From assembly GCA_958510875.1 (NCBI GenBank), contig OY294069.1:179534868-179598867 (forward strand): a stretch of DNA of 64,000 bases, in the 5' to 3' direction. The stretch comes from Endomychus coccineus. Taxonomy: Eukaryota > Arthropoda > Insecta > Coleoptera > Endomychidae. Positions 34,184-45,591 of this stretch are shown one piece after another. The notes beneath the pieces were generated by a model that worked only from the letters and a program-made list of their open reading frames with translations, ran no database searches and was not told the origin of the DNA. How positions within the stretch are numbered: the stretch's first letter is position 1; each line of letters starts with the position of its first letter. Both the position numbers and the translations under genes were made by a program.

Positions 34184-35864
34184 CTGAATTGCATGAAAAT
34201 CAAACTTAGTACTGTTATTTAAACAAAATACTGAGGTTAACCTCGTTTAGAACATAATGGTCTGTAGGTTATTATAATCCTTTTATTTCCCATCAAAGAA
34301 ATATTTCTAGTACAAATGTTGAGGATCATTAGATGTTATTGTCAATGTAAATATTCCACCAAGAACCATATGATGAGCGTATTGTTACATAGATTTGCCA
34401 AGCTGCAAGAGCACTCACTGCATTTGTGCCAATACATGTACAATTCGTTGTCCGAAACCTGGCTAATATATCCAGCACCTCCCAGGATGGCTTCCAATGT
34501 TGTGACTCTACATTTATATTGACGATCAACAATCTGTATATGTTAATACGCAACCATCTTGAGAAACTTGAGCATCACAATGCATTCCAAACAACTTCCT
34601 AGCCATTAAGATATAGAAGAAAAGCAGCTTCATCTGAAGATCTGGGAAAAGTTAGTAGTGCAGCTGCAAGTTGAAATACTAGCAATAAGCAGGAACAATA
34701 TTACCTCCGAACTAGTATCAGGAAGCCTAACCAATGGAATTGAACTGTGTTTGGTGAAGGAACACGACATAACAGAAGGGAGACGAAATGGTTTGCGGGG
34801 GATCCACCAAGGGAAATCTCGAGAAAGGATGAATACTCACATAGGCAATATCACCAAAGTGTTCAAACAATGATGGGATGGAACCACCCTATGAGGTACT
34901 GTCAATTAAGAAAACGCATGCACACTACGTATCTAGTAGATAATCCGATGTAGGGCATGGGAAGAAAAGGATGATGAGCGTTAACATTAGAGAATCCATG
35001 TTGGAGGGTTGTGGCCACCACTAGGTGAACCCCTCCGAGGCTATGCTCTTGTTTGTTCAACAACTTACGTTAGAAAGCTAAAAAATATATTGGGGGAGCT
35101 GTCTCCTACGGAGGTGTAGGTCCCAATGAGGACTAAGTACCGATAGATCCCCTTGCTAAGTCACTCCAGAATCCAGGGGGTCCTTCCAAAATCTCACATA
35201 TTAGATGACTTGAAAAATTGGGAGAGACTCTTGAGAAAACGTATAGAGCATGAGGACTTATTGACCAGCCGTCGTATGTTTCAATTATCTGTTGGGAAAA
35301 TCACACTGAGATCATTAGATAGGGATTGAATAATGCATTGTTAATATAGAGAATAGTAATTAATGGTCTAGTTAAAGATACATAGCGCATCATTAATAAT
35401 TGTACCGCATGCATCTCGTAGTTGCCTTATCTCAACTCATCATTGTTCTGTCTAGGCAGTAAGACTGAAATGGAAATAGTAGATATAGTAGCAATATCCA
35501 TTACAAACGTATGAGGGAGCAGTTTCATCTCCCATGACGTCGTATATACTTAAGATTGTGTAAGATTCAAGATGAGGTGTTACATTGAACTGTCTGATCG
35601 GATTTCACGTACAAAATCTTGAATAATTGAGGGAGGGGTTGAGTGACTGCTTCACACGTACAGGCAGATGCGTCTACCATAATTAGCGTTGAACATGGAT
35701 CTACGAACCTTTGTATTTCAACATTATAATAGACTTCTGTATTGGAAATATTTGGAGATCATGTAATGAAAATACTGATTCAACTTTGGAATGATTCATT
35801 ACTCTTAGAATTTTTTAGTTCATTACATGAGATTTAACTACTGGAGAATTTTTGGAAAAATCTC
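34184..35864. other. Non-coding stretch
   Basis: Short overlapping open frames around 34316-34953 on both strands match nothing known. The rest is featureless. Confidence 0.3.
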
Positions 35865-36010
35865 TATTTTGGTAGACATCACCGATCCTGATGAAACTTC
35901 GTATCAAAGCGTTTTTGATGATGAAAAATTCGGATGTATCATTAGTTTTGACCTCAGATCATGATTAACCATGGTACAGAGTATCGAGACCATTAATTTT
36001 GTTCTTCTTT
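35865..36010 (+). repeat. Dispersed repeat, first copy flanking the twin element
   Basis: TTTTGGTAGACATCACCGAT...GATGAAACTTCG...CCATGGTACAGAGTATCGA matches 36530-36690 in direct orientation. Related sequence (TTTGGTCGATCCCATCGATT) appears twice in the tandem repeat at 60733-61240. Confidence 0.6.
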
Positions 36011-36127
36011 TAATTGGTGACCCTAATAAATTCATGTTGTAAAGAGATTATACACTTATAGTTTGTATCGGCCTCCTTCTGAGGTCCTGTCGAACAAATT
36101 TCAGCGATTATACCAACCTTCCTAAAA

Positions 36128-36473
36128 CTAAGATTCTTGACCCAGTATGAATTATATATAAAAATTCTCGGGAAATAGGTCACATTAACACTTTGTTTTA
36201 AATATTCGTCTTTACGTACGTTCCGGTCTCACGACCATCATCAGTATTAAAATATTAATACTGACGATACAATTTCGATTATTCGTAGTTCTGTTCGTTT
36301 CGACGGCGTGGGCTCTTTTGATTGAAGTTAAATTGTGCGATTTGGACGCTTGTGCTATAATTATTTTTAATAAACCCCTGTTTAGACATAGTGAGTCTTC
36401 TGAAACGTACGTAAAGACGAATATTTAAAACAAAGTGTTAATGTGACCTATTTCCCGAGAATTTTTATATATT
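36128..36473. mobile_element. 346-bp twin-tail element with 12-bp target duplication
   Basis: ACCTTCCTAAAA at 36116-36127 is repeated exactly at 36474-36485, a 12-bp target-site duplication. Between them, two tails of PLE-like family 1 face outward: the left tail (about 36128-36260) on the minus strand and the right tail (about 36390-36473) on the plus strand. Both share ATATAAAAATTCTCGGGAAA-type ends and the CGTAAAGACG end of the hammerhead motif. There is no open frame of note. A 22-bp perfect palindrome sits at 36242-36263, just inside the left tail. It is probably a non-autonomous Penelope-like retroelement. Confidence 0.75.
36207..36244 (-). ncRNA. Hammerhead-like motif, family 1, in twin element
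   Basis: On the minus strand: CTGATGA, perfect GGTC / GTGA / GACC stem II, GGAAC in place of GAAAC, stem III C-GTAC-G, GTA and AAGACG. The 5' strand of stem I has been replaced by a palindromic AT-rich sequence, so the fold cannot close. The right tail carries a core-deleted version at 36396-36419 in which stem I (GTCTT with AAGAC) is kept. Confidence 0.55.
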
Positions 36474-36529
36474 ACCTTCCTAAAATTTTCAATATTTGCC
36501 AAATTTCGTTAGGGGTAAATATTGAAAAA

Positions 36530-36690
36530 TCTAGATTTTGGTCGACCTCATCGACTGTGATGAAACTTTGTTTCTATACGTTTCTGATGATGAGGAATTC
36601 GAATGTAACATTCCATTAACCATGGTACAGAGTATCGACACCATGTATTCTGATCTTCCTATGCAATCTCGTCTGTTGTTCCTCCACAAG
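36530..36690 (+). repeat. Dispersed repeat, second copy
   Basis: Direct repeat of 35865-36010 (GATGAAACTT..., GATGATGA, CCATGGTACAGAGTATCGA). It has a 67-codon open frame of no recognised family. The twin element lies between the two copies. Confidence 0.6.
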
Positions 36691-36921
36691 AAATTCCAGA
36701 TAGGCGGACTAGACGAGCTCAAGGTAGTCTGGGATCGCTGAACACGAATATGCTATCAAGAAAATTCTCTGAGGTCCTCTTGGACCTTCCCCGGGGTATC
36801 CGGGCATCCTGACGCCCTAGATATCGATGAAATTAATTAAAAAATTATTTTTAATGTTTGTTAACTGTTCAAGAGGTGATATAAAGGTTGCTGGTGATGA
36901 TTACGACGTAAAAAAAATGAA

Positions 36922-38194
36922 ACGTGTGGCACTCGGGGACTGCCGCGGTAAAGCTATTGCATAGCACTACGCCACTGGAAAAAGTTAGGCAGAAAAACAT
37001 TCACTACCCCTTCAAAATCTTCACGAATTATGAGTAAAAAAATTTTTTGATCCCATAGAACATAGCTTGTTATGAGTAGAAAATGTTCGCGAAAGATGTT
37101 TTCTGTACGATAAACAATTCCGGAGATATTTGCAAAAAACGAAATTTTTGTTTCAATTTCAACACCCTGTATCTCAAAAACTAAGTGTCTGCATATATGT
37201 TAATAGGAACTTTTTTCCTCAAAATCAAATTTTCTATCGACTGTTGAACATATAGTGTAGTACCAAAAGACGCCACGTAGGGGAAACATAAAAGGCGTCA
37301 CGTAAGAGTATCATCTTGATCTCTATGAAGTGTATTCTGTGACAAGCATAGATAACTCTACTACCGGTAACGTTCAGATCTCGATAACGCTTCCGGCTCC
37401 GAGATTTTCACGTGACCTATCGAAATTAAAAGGTTCGAATTGTAAAAAAACACAATTGCATGAACGCCAGACGTCTTATGTAATTAGCTACGAACGTAAA
37501 CATTTTGACATACGCCTCCAGGAGCTCCCTGCGCGTAAGTTAGAGTTTATACATTTTACCTCTATTTTATTAATTTGGGGCCGTTTCGAACCCCGTGCGG
37601 CCGGCGCCAGTTGTAATAAAGTATTTTGGGATATGGGCCGCTAGCTTTTACCCGCTTTCGGTATATTTAAGTAGCTAGAAAATTCCCTTTCGTACGTGGC
37701 ACGTCAGTTGCTAGTAGGTGACAGCTGAGAATACCTCGAACTGTTTTAATTAAATTTTCCTATTTAATAGACATTTTGGGGCCCGAGACTATGCTATTTA
37801 GTTGGCCCCGTTCATAAACTAACGACATGGAGCGAAAAGTTTTCGTTAAGACGTTCTATGTACCGTAAATTTGCACTTTTTCTAACTACGCGCCTCTCAC
37901 GTGAACGTCATTCGATTTATCGAAAATTAACCAATTCAAAACAGTTTTCGACCCAGTTTGAGGCTATCACGACCTTTTAAAAGGTTCAAAGTTAACATTT
38001 CGAAACATTTCGACAATTTTAAGATCGGCCGAGATACATGGTAGGCGGAATGGTGGGTGTCAGGATATTTCGTTACAGTATTTGTTTTTTGTTTTTTTAG
38101 ATTTCCGTTACGGAAATCTAAATCTTTTGTTTTTTTTCCTTGATTCGGTCGCTGCGCTCAAAGCCCGCGATGAAAGCTATATGCAATAGCTTAA
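36922..38194. mobile_element. Non-autonomous relative of the Helentron at 21975
   Basis: The left end ACGTGTGGCACTCGGGGACT (36922) with AAGCTATTGCATAGC and the right end TTGATTCGGTCGCTGCGCTC... GCTATATGCAATAGCTT (to 38194) match the ends of the 21975-24024 element, in the same orientation. No helicase is present. The interior holds segment X (37390-38010) inverted relative to the other copy and a CACCCTGTATCTCAAAAACT motif near 37152, reminiscent of a Tc1/mariner-type end. Confidence 0.55.
37390..38010 (-). repeat. Shared segment X, copy 2
   Basis: Reverse-complement match to 23345-23865, including CATTTTGGGGCCCGAGACTA, AACGACATGGAGCG, GTGAACGTCATTCGATTTAT and ACAATTGCATGAACGCCAGA. It is about 100 bp longer than copy 1; the extra block is 37560-37740, with CCGTGCGGCCGGCGCC and GGTATATTTAAGTAG, which could be a TATA element. 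Function unknown. Confidence 0.65.
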
Positions 38195-39219
38195 AACTCT
38201 TCTGCAATACCTGATGTACCCTGAGTCCGGGTAACCACGTCATCTTCTAGGAATTTGTTAATTTTTCTTAATTAAATGTAGCAAATTCTAGCTCTTGGGG
38301 GTTTTCAAAGTCGCCGATCACGACTATGACACTCGCAATGTTCTGCAAATTACCTGGGGGCGTTTTCGGGCAAAACTTCAGGAAAATGAACAAATCCAAA
38401 TTACAAATTTTTTGTTGGCCTTTGTTATCAGTATGAAAAAAGAGTAAAGAGAATGATGGTTTCTAATAATTCTTATGTCAGATTCAGTGACAGCAGTCTA
38501 TTTGAATTATTTTTTGAATAAATAGCATTTAAAAAAACGAACGTTTCTTAATTGTATCTCATCAGAATTTCAAAAGAGACTACACGAACCGTCTATCGTT
38601 ATAAAATGTTATATAATGGCACAGAAAGATATAGGATGTTTCATGTGAAAAAACTAAGAAATGGAAAAATACTGGATACTTTAAATCATTGATTGGGGCT
38701 CTCTCACCCTTTTGTCGATCATAAAATCTGAATGGTTCATATTTCGCCTACTAACATCAAACCAATTTTGAAGAGAATCAAAAAAGAACTTCCTAATGAT
38801 GCTAAAATATAGGGTGTTTGCATTTGAAAAACCATAAGTTTGACGTTCCACTCTGTAAATGATGAAAATAATTTCAGATTGTACAGAATGTCCGTAGCTA
38901 CCGTTCAAAAATAAACGCTAGTCGAGAGCTGGTATATTAAAAATGGAGTTTGCAAACTCAAACGTGGCAGTTGCTGTACATTCCACATGAAGAGAAATTG
39001 GAATTGCAGAAGATAAACACATTCATATCGAGCAACATGAGTTCATGCCAGGTAGATCAACGATTTCAAAGCTCAAGTCGTCTCTAGCCAAGTCATTGTT
39101 CAAGAATACATTTGAAAAGCTGGACCACGAAATTGTTTTCAGAAACTAAGAAAGTTTGGCTTTCCATTAATTTTTTTGAATCATATCTTACCACATCCGC
39201 TCACCACTATAAACGTTGA
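38195..39219. other. Non-coding stretch
   Basis: No recognised gene. ATAGGATGTTTCATGTGAAA at about 38630 and ATAGGGTGTTTGCATTTGAA at about 38808 resemble repeated ends of Tc1/mariner-type elements about 180 bp apart. Confidence 0.3.
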
Positions 39220-39335
39220 CATTGTAGAGCTTCTTACCAGTTTTCTTTTTTCTCTCGAACTGCGCAGTTGTGGAATTCTTCCCAGTAGAGTTACCTACTG
39301 GATAATAGATTCATCAAGAGGGTAGTGTATTTCTT
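39220..39335 (+). pseudogene. LINE ORF2 C-terminal scrap
   Basis: The plus strand reads SFLSRTAQLWNSSQ, stop, SYLLDNRFIKRV, matching the C-terminal pattern of the CR1/Jockey-like LINE (TAQLWNSLP...FP..YN...FK.RV). The same motif recurs at 57010-57090. Confidence 0.5.
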
Positions 39336-42300
39336 TTAATTATTATTAATCTAAAATATTTCGTGATTGGTTAAATTCAAATATTAGACCCTTCATGTTT
39401 AACATTCCATTTAAAATATGAATCTGAATACACGCTCAAATATTCAAATACAATCCCAATTTCTGAATTTTCAAATACAACAGAATTGTAATTGGCTAAA
39501 AAAGTTTCCGTTGACGCAATCGGCAAAATGTTGGATATTTTATATTTTGAAGTAAATAATCGATTTGATAATTGATCGTCTTTCACAATCAACCAAACTC
39601 GACCAAGTTGGACCCAAAAGAAGGGTGGTGCGGCATGGTCAGCAAAAGCTCTCATTTCCCCAGCTAAATGAAGTAATCATGGAAACTACTGGTATTTTTT
39701 TATATTAGCTTGAAGAAACTACACATTGTTAGTGAAACTATTTGCATTCAATATATTAAGTCAGGGGAAATTTAATTCAAATAATCATTTAATCCAATTT
39801 TTGATGGATTTTCATCAAGACGGCCCCAATTCATTGATATAGATTCTGGATAAAAGTGTACCTATACCTAATACCGAGCCTTGTCGTACTCCACATACTT
39901 AACCTTCTCCGTTCTTCCCCAGATCCATAACAACCACTGTTGCAAGTAACCTTCAAGTGTAGTTCTAGGAGGGCACCTTCTGCAACTTTTCGATTATCTA
40001 ACGCAGAATAATCCTTTTTTTTTGTTGATGTTCCACCAGCTGATCCAAATTGACGTAGAAAGTATATTTATCCAAATATAAATTTATTCTGGCCTATGTT
40101 GATTCCTCAGATATTGTTTGAAGAAATTGGTCTGAATTGAGTTACGTCTTTAAGATTCTCTTATTTGAATAATGGAGTTATTGCAAGTTTTTTGAAGATG
40201 CTTGGGGAATGTCCGCTCCTCAGACAGTTCTGAAATAATATCACCTATCATTTTTATTAATTTATTTCAAACTAATTGAGAAGAATAAATTTTATTATTA
40301 TTCAAACGAACGCAATTCTCCTCGTTAAAGTTGTAGATTCATTATATTGACAGTTCCTTGATGATAATTGAAATGAAATATAAATAGTCTCCACAAAGAT
40401 GGAAGGATTCTATTGGAATATTGTCAGAGTTATTCCAGATGTTGAAATTACAAGGGAGATTGGAAAGCAATGCAATAATTTTTAATTTGTATTCCCAACC
40501 TTCCTCACTGCAACTGAAAATATATCAACAAAACGTTGCGTGCTCGTGGCACAATTCTTATTAATGTAATAACTTCCTGTAAAATTTAATTAGATAAGTT
40601 CATTGCATGTGGTTCTATTCTGGTACTCAAATAATTAATGGACAATAGCATTTAATGAAAGAAAACTGGAGATGGTATTAAGAAATATACGGTGAGTGCA
40701 GAAAGTTCGTAATATGACATCGGCGGTTAAACATATTTTCATGACCAACTATATAAATGGTGTTCATTATTGATGCTCTATGATTTGATTATTATGGGGG
40801 CGTATGTTAAGTGTTTGTAATCATTGTGAGACCAGTTTGAATATTCTTGGCACGTGTTTATGTTTATTTTTGTATTAAGTAGTTTATACCTAAAATAATA
40901 CTTGAAGAGTGATCAATCAATTATTTTGCAAAAATTATTATATGAAATGAACTCTCTTGTCTCTTGCATTTTAGTTCTCAAAAAAAAAACGTATCTTGTA
41001 AGTATAGATCAGTTTGAATTTCAAGAATTGCTGAAACTAACTACTAGACCAATTCGAAGATTTTTGCATAAAATCGAAACTAATTGCTCAATTCAACCTT
41101 AGGCTCTAGGAGAACTAGAATTGAAAATAATGGATAAGCCAGTTTGAACAATAGATTCTAAATTTCGATGTTCCGATCTATCATAATAAAATGGTACAAA
41201 TAGTCAACTGGATTTGATAATCAACATCATCGTATGTTTGAGAGTCGAACAACATACTGTAAAACACTTGTTTTCTTTAGAACCATTTCTGTTACATTCG
41301 TAATTTATGATTTATTAATGAAACAAATCTTACAAATTATAATGACCCTTCCTTGACAAGGAATCAGAGACTACACATCTTGTTTCCATCCCGACGATTT
41401 GAAGAACAAACTATTAATTTATGATGGGGCGGTTGTACAAATAAATGAACTAACATATATGACTTGTCCGTAATGAAAGACAACAAAGAATATCCTATTT
41501 TTATTTACGTTCATGGGTGTTCTTAGAAGCAGCTTTAGCAACATGTTTGATATCCAAATTAATTTTAAGTGAAATAATATAATATTTTTTTGTACATAAT
41601 TTCCTTCACCACAGTGGTGAAACGAAAATGGTTGAATAAAGTGGATGAGTCTGCAGATTAATTACAGAGTAAACTCACAACTTGCAACACGTGTAACCAC
41701 AGCGTCTATATTTACGGCGTTCATATTTAACTTTCAATTCATATTCCACTTTGGGGTTTTTACTGACGACATTCGAATTACACCGAAATCGATTCCGTTG
41801 AAACGTTAATACACGACGAATTTGCAGCGTTTCAATGTGATCGCGAATATTCCGAATATCTGGGATCGTTTTTTCGAATGGAAATTTAGAGAGCGAGCCG
41901 ACAAATGAATGGAAGAGTTAGAATAAAATCGTTCATGAAACCCGGAGAATATTAAATTCATCCGATGAATTTATTCATTAGTTTGTGAAAAGCGGTCTGC
42001 TAAATGTAATAATGAACCGAACGTTTTGCAGTAAATTATTCTGCCTGTTTATCGTGATGGGCTTATTACTTGTTCGGGGAATGAAATTATGATTTCGAAG
42101 TGGAACACGTGAAAACGATGTGATCAGTTTTTGGTCACCTATACTGCGGTCGTGTGATGGTCGGCTTCAACGAAAGCTCTTGAAGCTTTGTTAAGAGGAG
42201 TAAACTATACTGTATCTTCAAGAACTATTGTATCCTTCACAGCACCCGTGATGTTTAGCTCTTTTAGGAAACCTAAAGCTTTTCCCGGCTCCAATGGCAA

Positions 42301-42344
42301 AATTCCGTCGATATATATGTTCCACTGGATTGTATAGAATACCA
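39336..42344. other. Long non-coding stretch
   Basis: An open frame at 39377-39655 (-) of 92 codons (contains FENSEIGIVFEYLSVY) has no recognised family; its codon-like regularity may deserve a similarity search. 41690-41930 is richer in CpG than its surroundings and non-repetitive, so it could be a conserved regulatory block, but nothing proves it. Confidence 0.3.
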
Positions 42345-43055
42345 CACTGGTCTCAACCACGTCTCGACAGAATCACATCTATCATCTTCAGATCTTGCTT
42401 GACATTAGCTTGCTGGCTTCTAGTTACTCTGATGATTCCTAGTTCTTGAGGCGGGTGAAGTACATGCATAGGCTCATCGTTCATCCCATCTGGCTGACTA
42501 GAGTGCAGTTCGATGATGGTCGGCGAACTGTGGTATTTCACCTGTTAGTCAGAGTTAGTTTCCAATATTTTGATGGTTTCTAGGTATTATCTCGTGTGGT
42601 GAGATTATGAGACATCATCTCTATAGCTTCTCTTCTTATCCTGTTTTGTATTGTGAGAATCTAAGTTCACGTGCTCAGCAAAGGACGATGTATTCTGATT
42701 TTTCTGTACAGCGTTCATATGCTCCTCTTATCTCACACTTGTTATTCGATTGGTATGTCAAATACATAATCTTTGCAGTCTTTGCTGCAAGGACTCTCAT
42801 AAACTTCTCGAGATTTTTTTTTGATTCCCAATATTGCGCCTTTTTCCTCTCGATTTTGAAAATGATCTGTATGTCCTGGGTTTTCAAGATTCTGCTGATT
42901 TTATCGGTTGTCCCTTCCAAGTAAAGTAAGTATATAGTGGCTATATAATCGTCTTCCTGTTCTTTGATACTGTCTCTACTTGATTTCTTTGCGTTCATTA
43001 TCTTACGTTTTGAAAAATCATTTTTCCGCAAGGCTTGTTGGAGTGATGCCACCAC
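42345..43055 (-). pseudogene. Penelope-like element remnant, minus copy
   Basis: The minus strand reads DDYIATIYLLYLEGTTDKIS, RILKTQDIQIIFKIERKKAQ and YWESKK, matching the Penelope segment between reverse transcriptase and GIY-YIG (LPYIQGTTDRISRILKKHDI, TIFKPTKKI). It then has a degraded GIY-YIG region, and near 42600-42660 REAIEMMSHN. The 3' tail (42600-42345) contains CAGTTCGCCGACCATCATCG, shared with the plus copy, and a hammerhead-like core. The copy is 5'-truncated. Confidence 0.65.
42349..42397 (-). ncRNA. Hammerhead-like core, family 3, minus copy
   Basis: On the minus strand: CTGAAGA, then a six-pair stem II (GATAGA with TCTGTC, one G-U pair, loop TGTGAT), then GAGAC where GAAAC is expected, followed by GTGG. 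Stem II is convincing. Stem I pairing is not evident and the GAAA box is altered. Confidence 0.4.
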
Positions 43056-43079
43056 ACAGATTTCAATAATACCAGGATA

Positions 43080-43480
43080 CTAGTCAACGTCGAAAACTAC
43101 AAAACCAAAATAACCAGAGAAGTTATAGAGATAGAGAAGAAGCCACATAATCTCAACAAACTATGAGACCCAGGGACTTTCAAAATTTTGGAAAATAACC
43201 CTGACAAACAGGAGAATTAACACAGTTCGCCGACCATCATCGAACTGCTTGCCGAGTGACCATAGCAGTCGTTCATGTGATGAACCATGAACTTATGCAC
43301 ATACGAGTAAGAAGAAGGTGGCATATGGGATTCTGCCGAAACGTCGCCAAGACCGGTGTGATCCCACCAGGGATCAAAAACCCGCGCGAAAGAAAACTAT
43401 ACGGCATAAGGGTGACGAGAGCATTCTGGATACTTCGTTTTCCTCGCTACTTGTCCACTTCCTTCATTCTTGTATAAATA
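43080..43480 (+). pseudogene. Penelope-like element remnant, plus copy and tail
   Basis: The plus strand reads ENYKTKITREVIEIEKKPHN, the C-terminal end of the Penelope protein (KIREAIEI.KHPHN.NRD), then a stop-broken stretch and the family 3 tail with GAAACGTCGCC near 43338-43348. TATAAATA at about 43475-43482 is a possible promoter element within the tail. The N-terminal sides of this copy and the minus copy (ending at 43055) abut, so two 5'-truncated copies diverge from about 43060-43080. Confidence 0.6.
43308..43353 (+). ncRNA. Hammerhead-like core, family 3, plus copy
   Basis: AAGAAGG stands where CTGANGA should be, then a stem II of GGCATA with TCTGCC around loop TGGGAT, then GAAAC and GTC. 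The GAAA box is intact but the CUGANGA box is damaged. This is complementary to the minus copy, which keeps CUGANGA and has lost GAAA. Confidence 0.35.
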
Positions 43481-43489
43481 CCCCGAAGT

Positions 43490-45199
43490 AAGTATTGTAT
43501 CCGAAATACAGTTATGTGGTCTGTTGGTTGCATTCCAAGAATGTTGCCTCTCACAATTTTTGTGATTATATTAGGGCTCAATCTTCTACTCGTGCTTTGT
43601 AGCCTCAAAAACAAAGCTCGTGCGATCCTAAGTGGGGACTCATAAAGACCATTTTTCTCTCTATAATCAAGGAATCAACTAGGATTCACTTGTCATTAAA
43701 CAACAAATCTGTGAACCATGAAATTGTTCAATTTCTGAAGACAAATTTATATTGCTAAAGCCTGAAAGTCTTGTGAGGATATAAAAAGTTCATTTCATGC
43801 TAGCTTTTCGCAATTTAAATGGTAATGAGCCTCTAAGATATCTTATTAACAAAATTAATTTAGCTAGCTAAGTTCGAGACTCTGCATTAATTTGTAATTT
43901 CTGCCATAACAAGGAGGAGAATTTAAAACTCTCAATCTGCGAAAATAATTCATTACATACATAATCGTTCCAGCTGAAACATACTTTTTAATTAATTGTG
44001 ACCTCAACAAGTTGGGAATGGTGCGTACTCTGATTTATATAAAATATATCAAAAATATCGACTCAGAAATGTATCTGTCTCAAAGATGGCCTCCCACAAG
44101 GGACGGCCTGTGTCCATTTCTATTGATGATACATCTTTGATTATGAACACTTCGTAATTTTTGATGTGCTTCAAAAAGGTAATGGAAGGTCCGAATTTGC
44201 CTAGAGGAATATAGTGGAGGAGGTAAGACCATGTCCTCCATACCTACTATGGAAGGGTAACAGGTCATTGGAATGCAATTATTCAAAATAAAAGTACTCA
44301 TAGTTCGAAAGGATATTCATTAGAAATTTATGGAATTTATGAATGTCCAATTGAATGAATTTCATCACATCTTCAACCTCTTGCATTATACCTACTTTTG
44401 TATTCTGTATTATGTTAGGATAGGTTAGGTTTAGTATATCTATTAAATAAAATTGTTCATTTTAAACTAGCGTTGCTTCTTTATAATCCACAATAATCTC
44501 TACTCACTTTTGCATCTGTGATTTTTGCAAAAAAAATCGCATTATTCTAATTTCCATTTCGAAGAATTGAATTCGAACACAATTAATTGCTTATGCAATA
44601 ATAACATCTTCATCATATCAAAGTAACATGACCCGAATCATTTGTTACCTTATTTATGTATCAACTCTCACCTTTAAAATTTCGAACTGTAGAACGGAAG
44701 TAATAAATATTTGGGAAATCGATACTTTTCTCGTTCGTCATTATAAATTTCAGAATCTCAAATAGACTCAATTATTCATAGACAATCTCGCTAAGTTCGT
44801 AGGAGGGTGAAGAATATTGACATACTTTACGCATAATTCAATAGCTATAAGGCTATAAGGATTATATTTCGATATATCCTGTTGAACCAGTTGGAGAGAA
44901 TATAGAATATGGAAGGTAGGAAGGAAAACCTGTTAATAATTGCGAAAAATCTGATCTCATCACAATCAATTACAACATGTAAACATCATGTTCCTGCCTT
45001 CAAATACAACCTCACACTACCAACCATTAGACCAAGGGATTTTTCATAGCTTTGAGGTAGCATATAGGAAATACCTATGGAGGGGACTCCTGACTTTCAC
45101 TAACAGTTAAAGTCTTACGAAAAAGCAGAAAAAAGTATCAACCTTATTAGTGCTTTAGTATGGGTATCTGCAGTATGGAAAATGTTCCTCCTACTACAA
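43490..45199. other. Non-coding stretch
   Basis: No recognised gene. A short GGATAGGTTAGGTTTAG at 44418 is TTAGG-like but too short to matter. Confidence 0.3.
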
Positions 45200-45591
45200 T
45201 TTCAAGATGTTAAGAGCATACGGGATTCTTGGACGATGTTGAATATGAGGACATTTTCGTCTTGGAAGACGAGATTCTATTGGTTCAAGTATTTCCTGAA
45301 TGGAGTTAGTGTAAAGAGCTATGCATTTGTTGATCAAAGTGTATCATTCATGAATTGCGCACTTCTGACAGTAAAAATAAGAATAAAGAACCTGAAAGTC
45401 GCACATCAAGCATTACAGATGTGGGTGAAATTTGTAAAAACCTTATCGATATTCGAAACTTTTTGTTTGATAACGACAAAACTGAACTTGCCTTTGAAGT
45501 TGTGCAGTTTTCATCAAAATGTGGAAGTCAAGTCACTTATATAGAAAACCTAAAACAAACATCACTGGAGTATTTTTTCAAAAATGTATAA
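45200..45591 (+). pseudogene. pogo/Tigger-like transposase C-terminus
   Basis: A single plus-strand frame ends at a TAA at 45591 and reads GFLDDVEYEDIFVLEDEILL, VQVFPEWS, stop, CKELCIC, stop, SKCIIHELRTSDS, SITDVGEICKNLIDIRNFLF and ...SLEYFFKNV. The acidic DDVEYEDIFVLEDE stretch, followed by an Ala/Leu helix with RNFL, follows the C-terminal acidic tail and final helices of pogo/Tigger transposases and the CENP-B and Jerky proteins derived from them. Two stops in frame mark it as dead. AATAAATAAA at 45611 could be its poly(A) signal. The DDE core is not present. Confidence 0.45.

Noticed and set aside
34420..34530. Second exon of the putative minus-strand gene (VTTLEAILGGAGYISQ)
   Set aside because: The donor-like CAG|GTTTCG is weak and the frame runs on into unrecognised sequence; not enough support.
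39377..39655. 92-codon minus-strand open frame containing FENSEIGIVFEYLSVY
   Set aside because: It looks coding-like, but no family or splice signals were found; left as a search candidate only.
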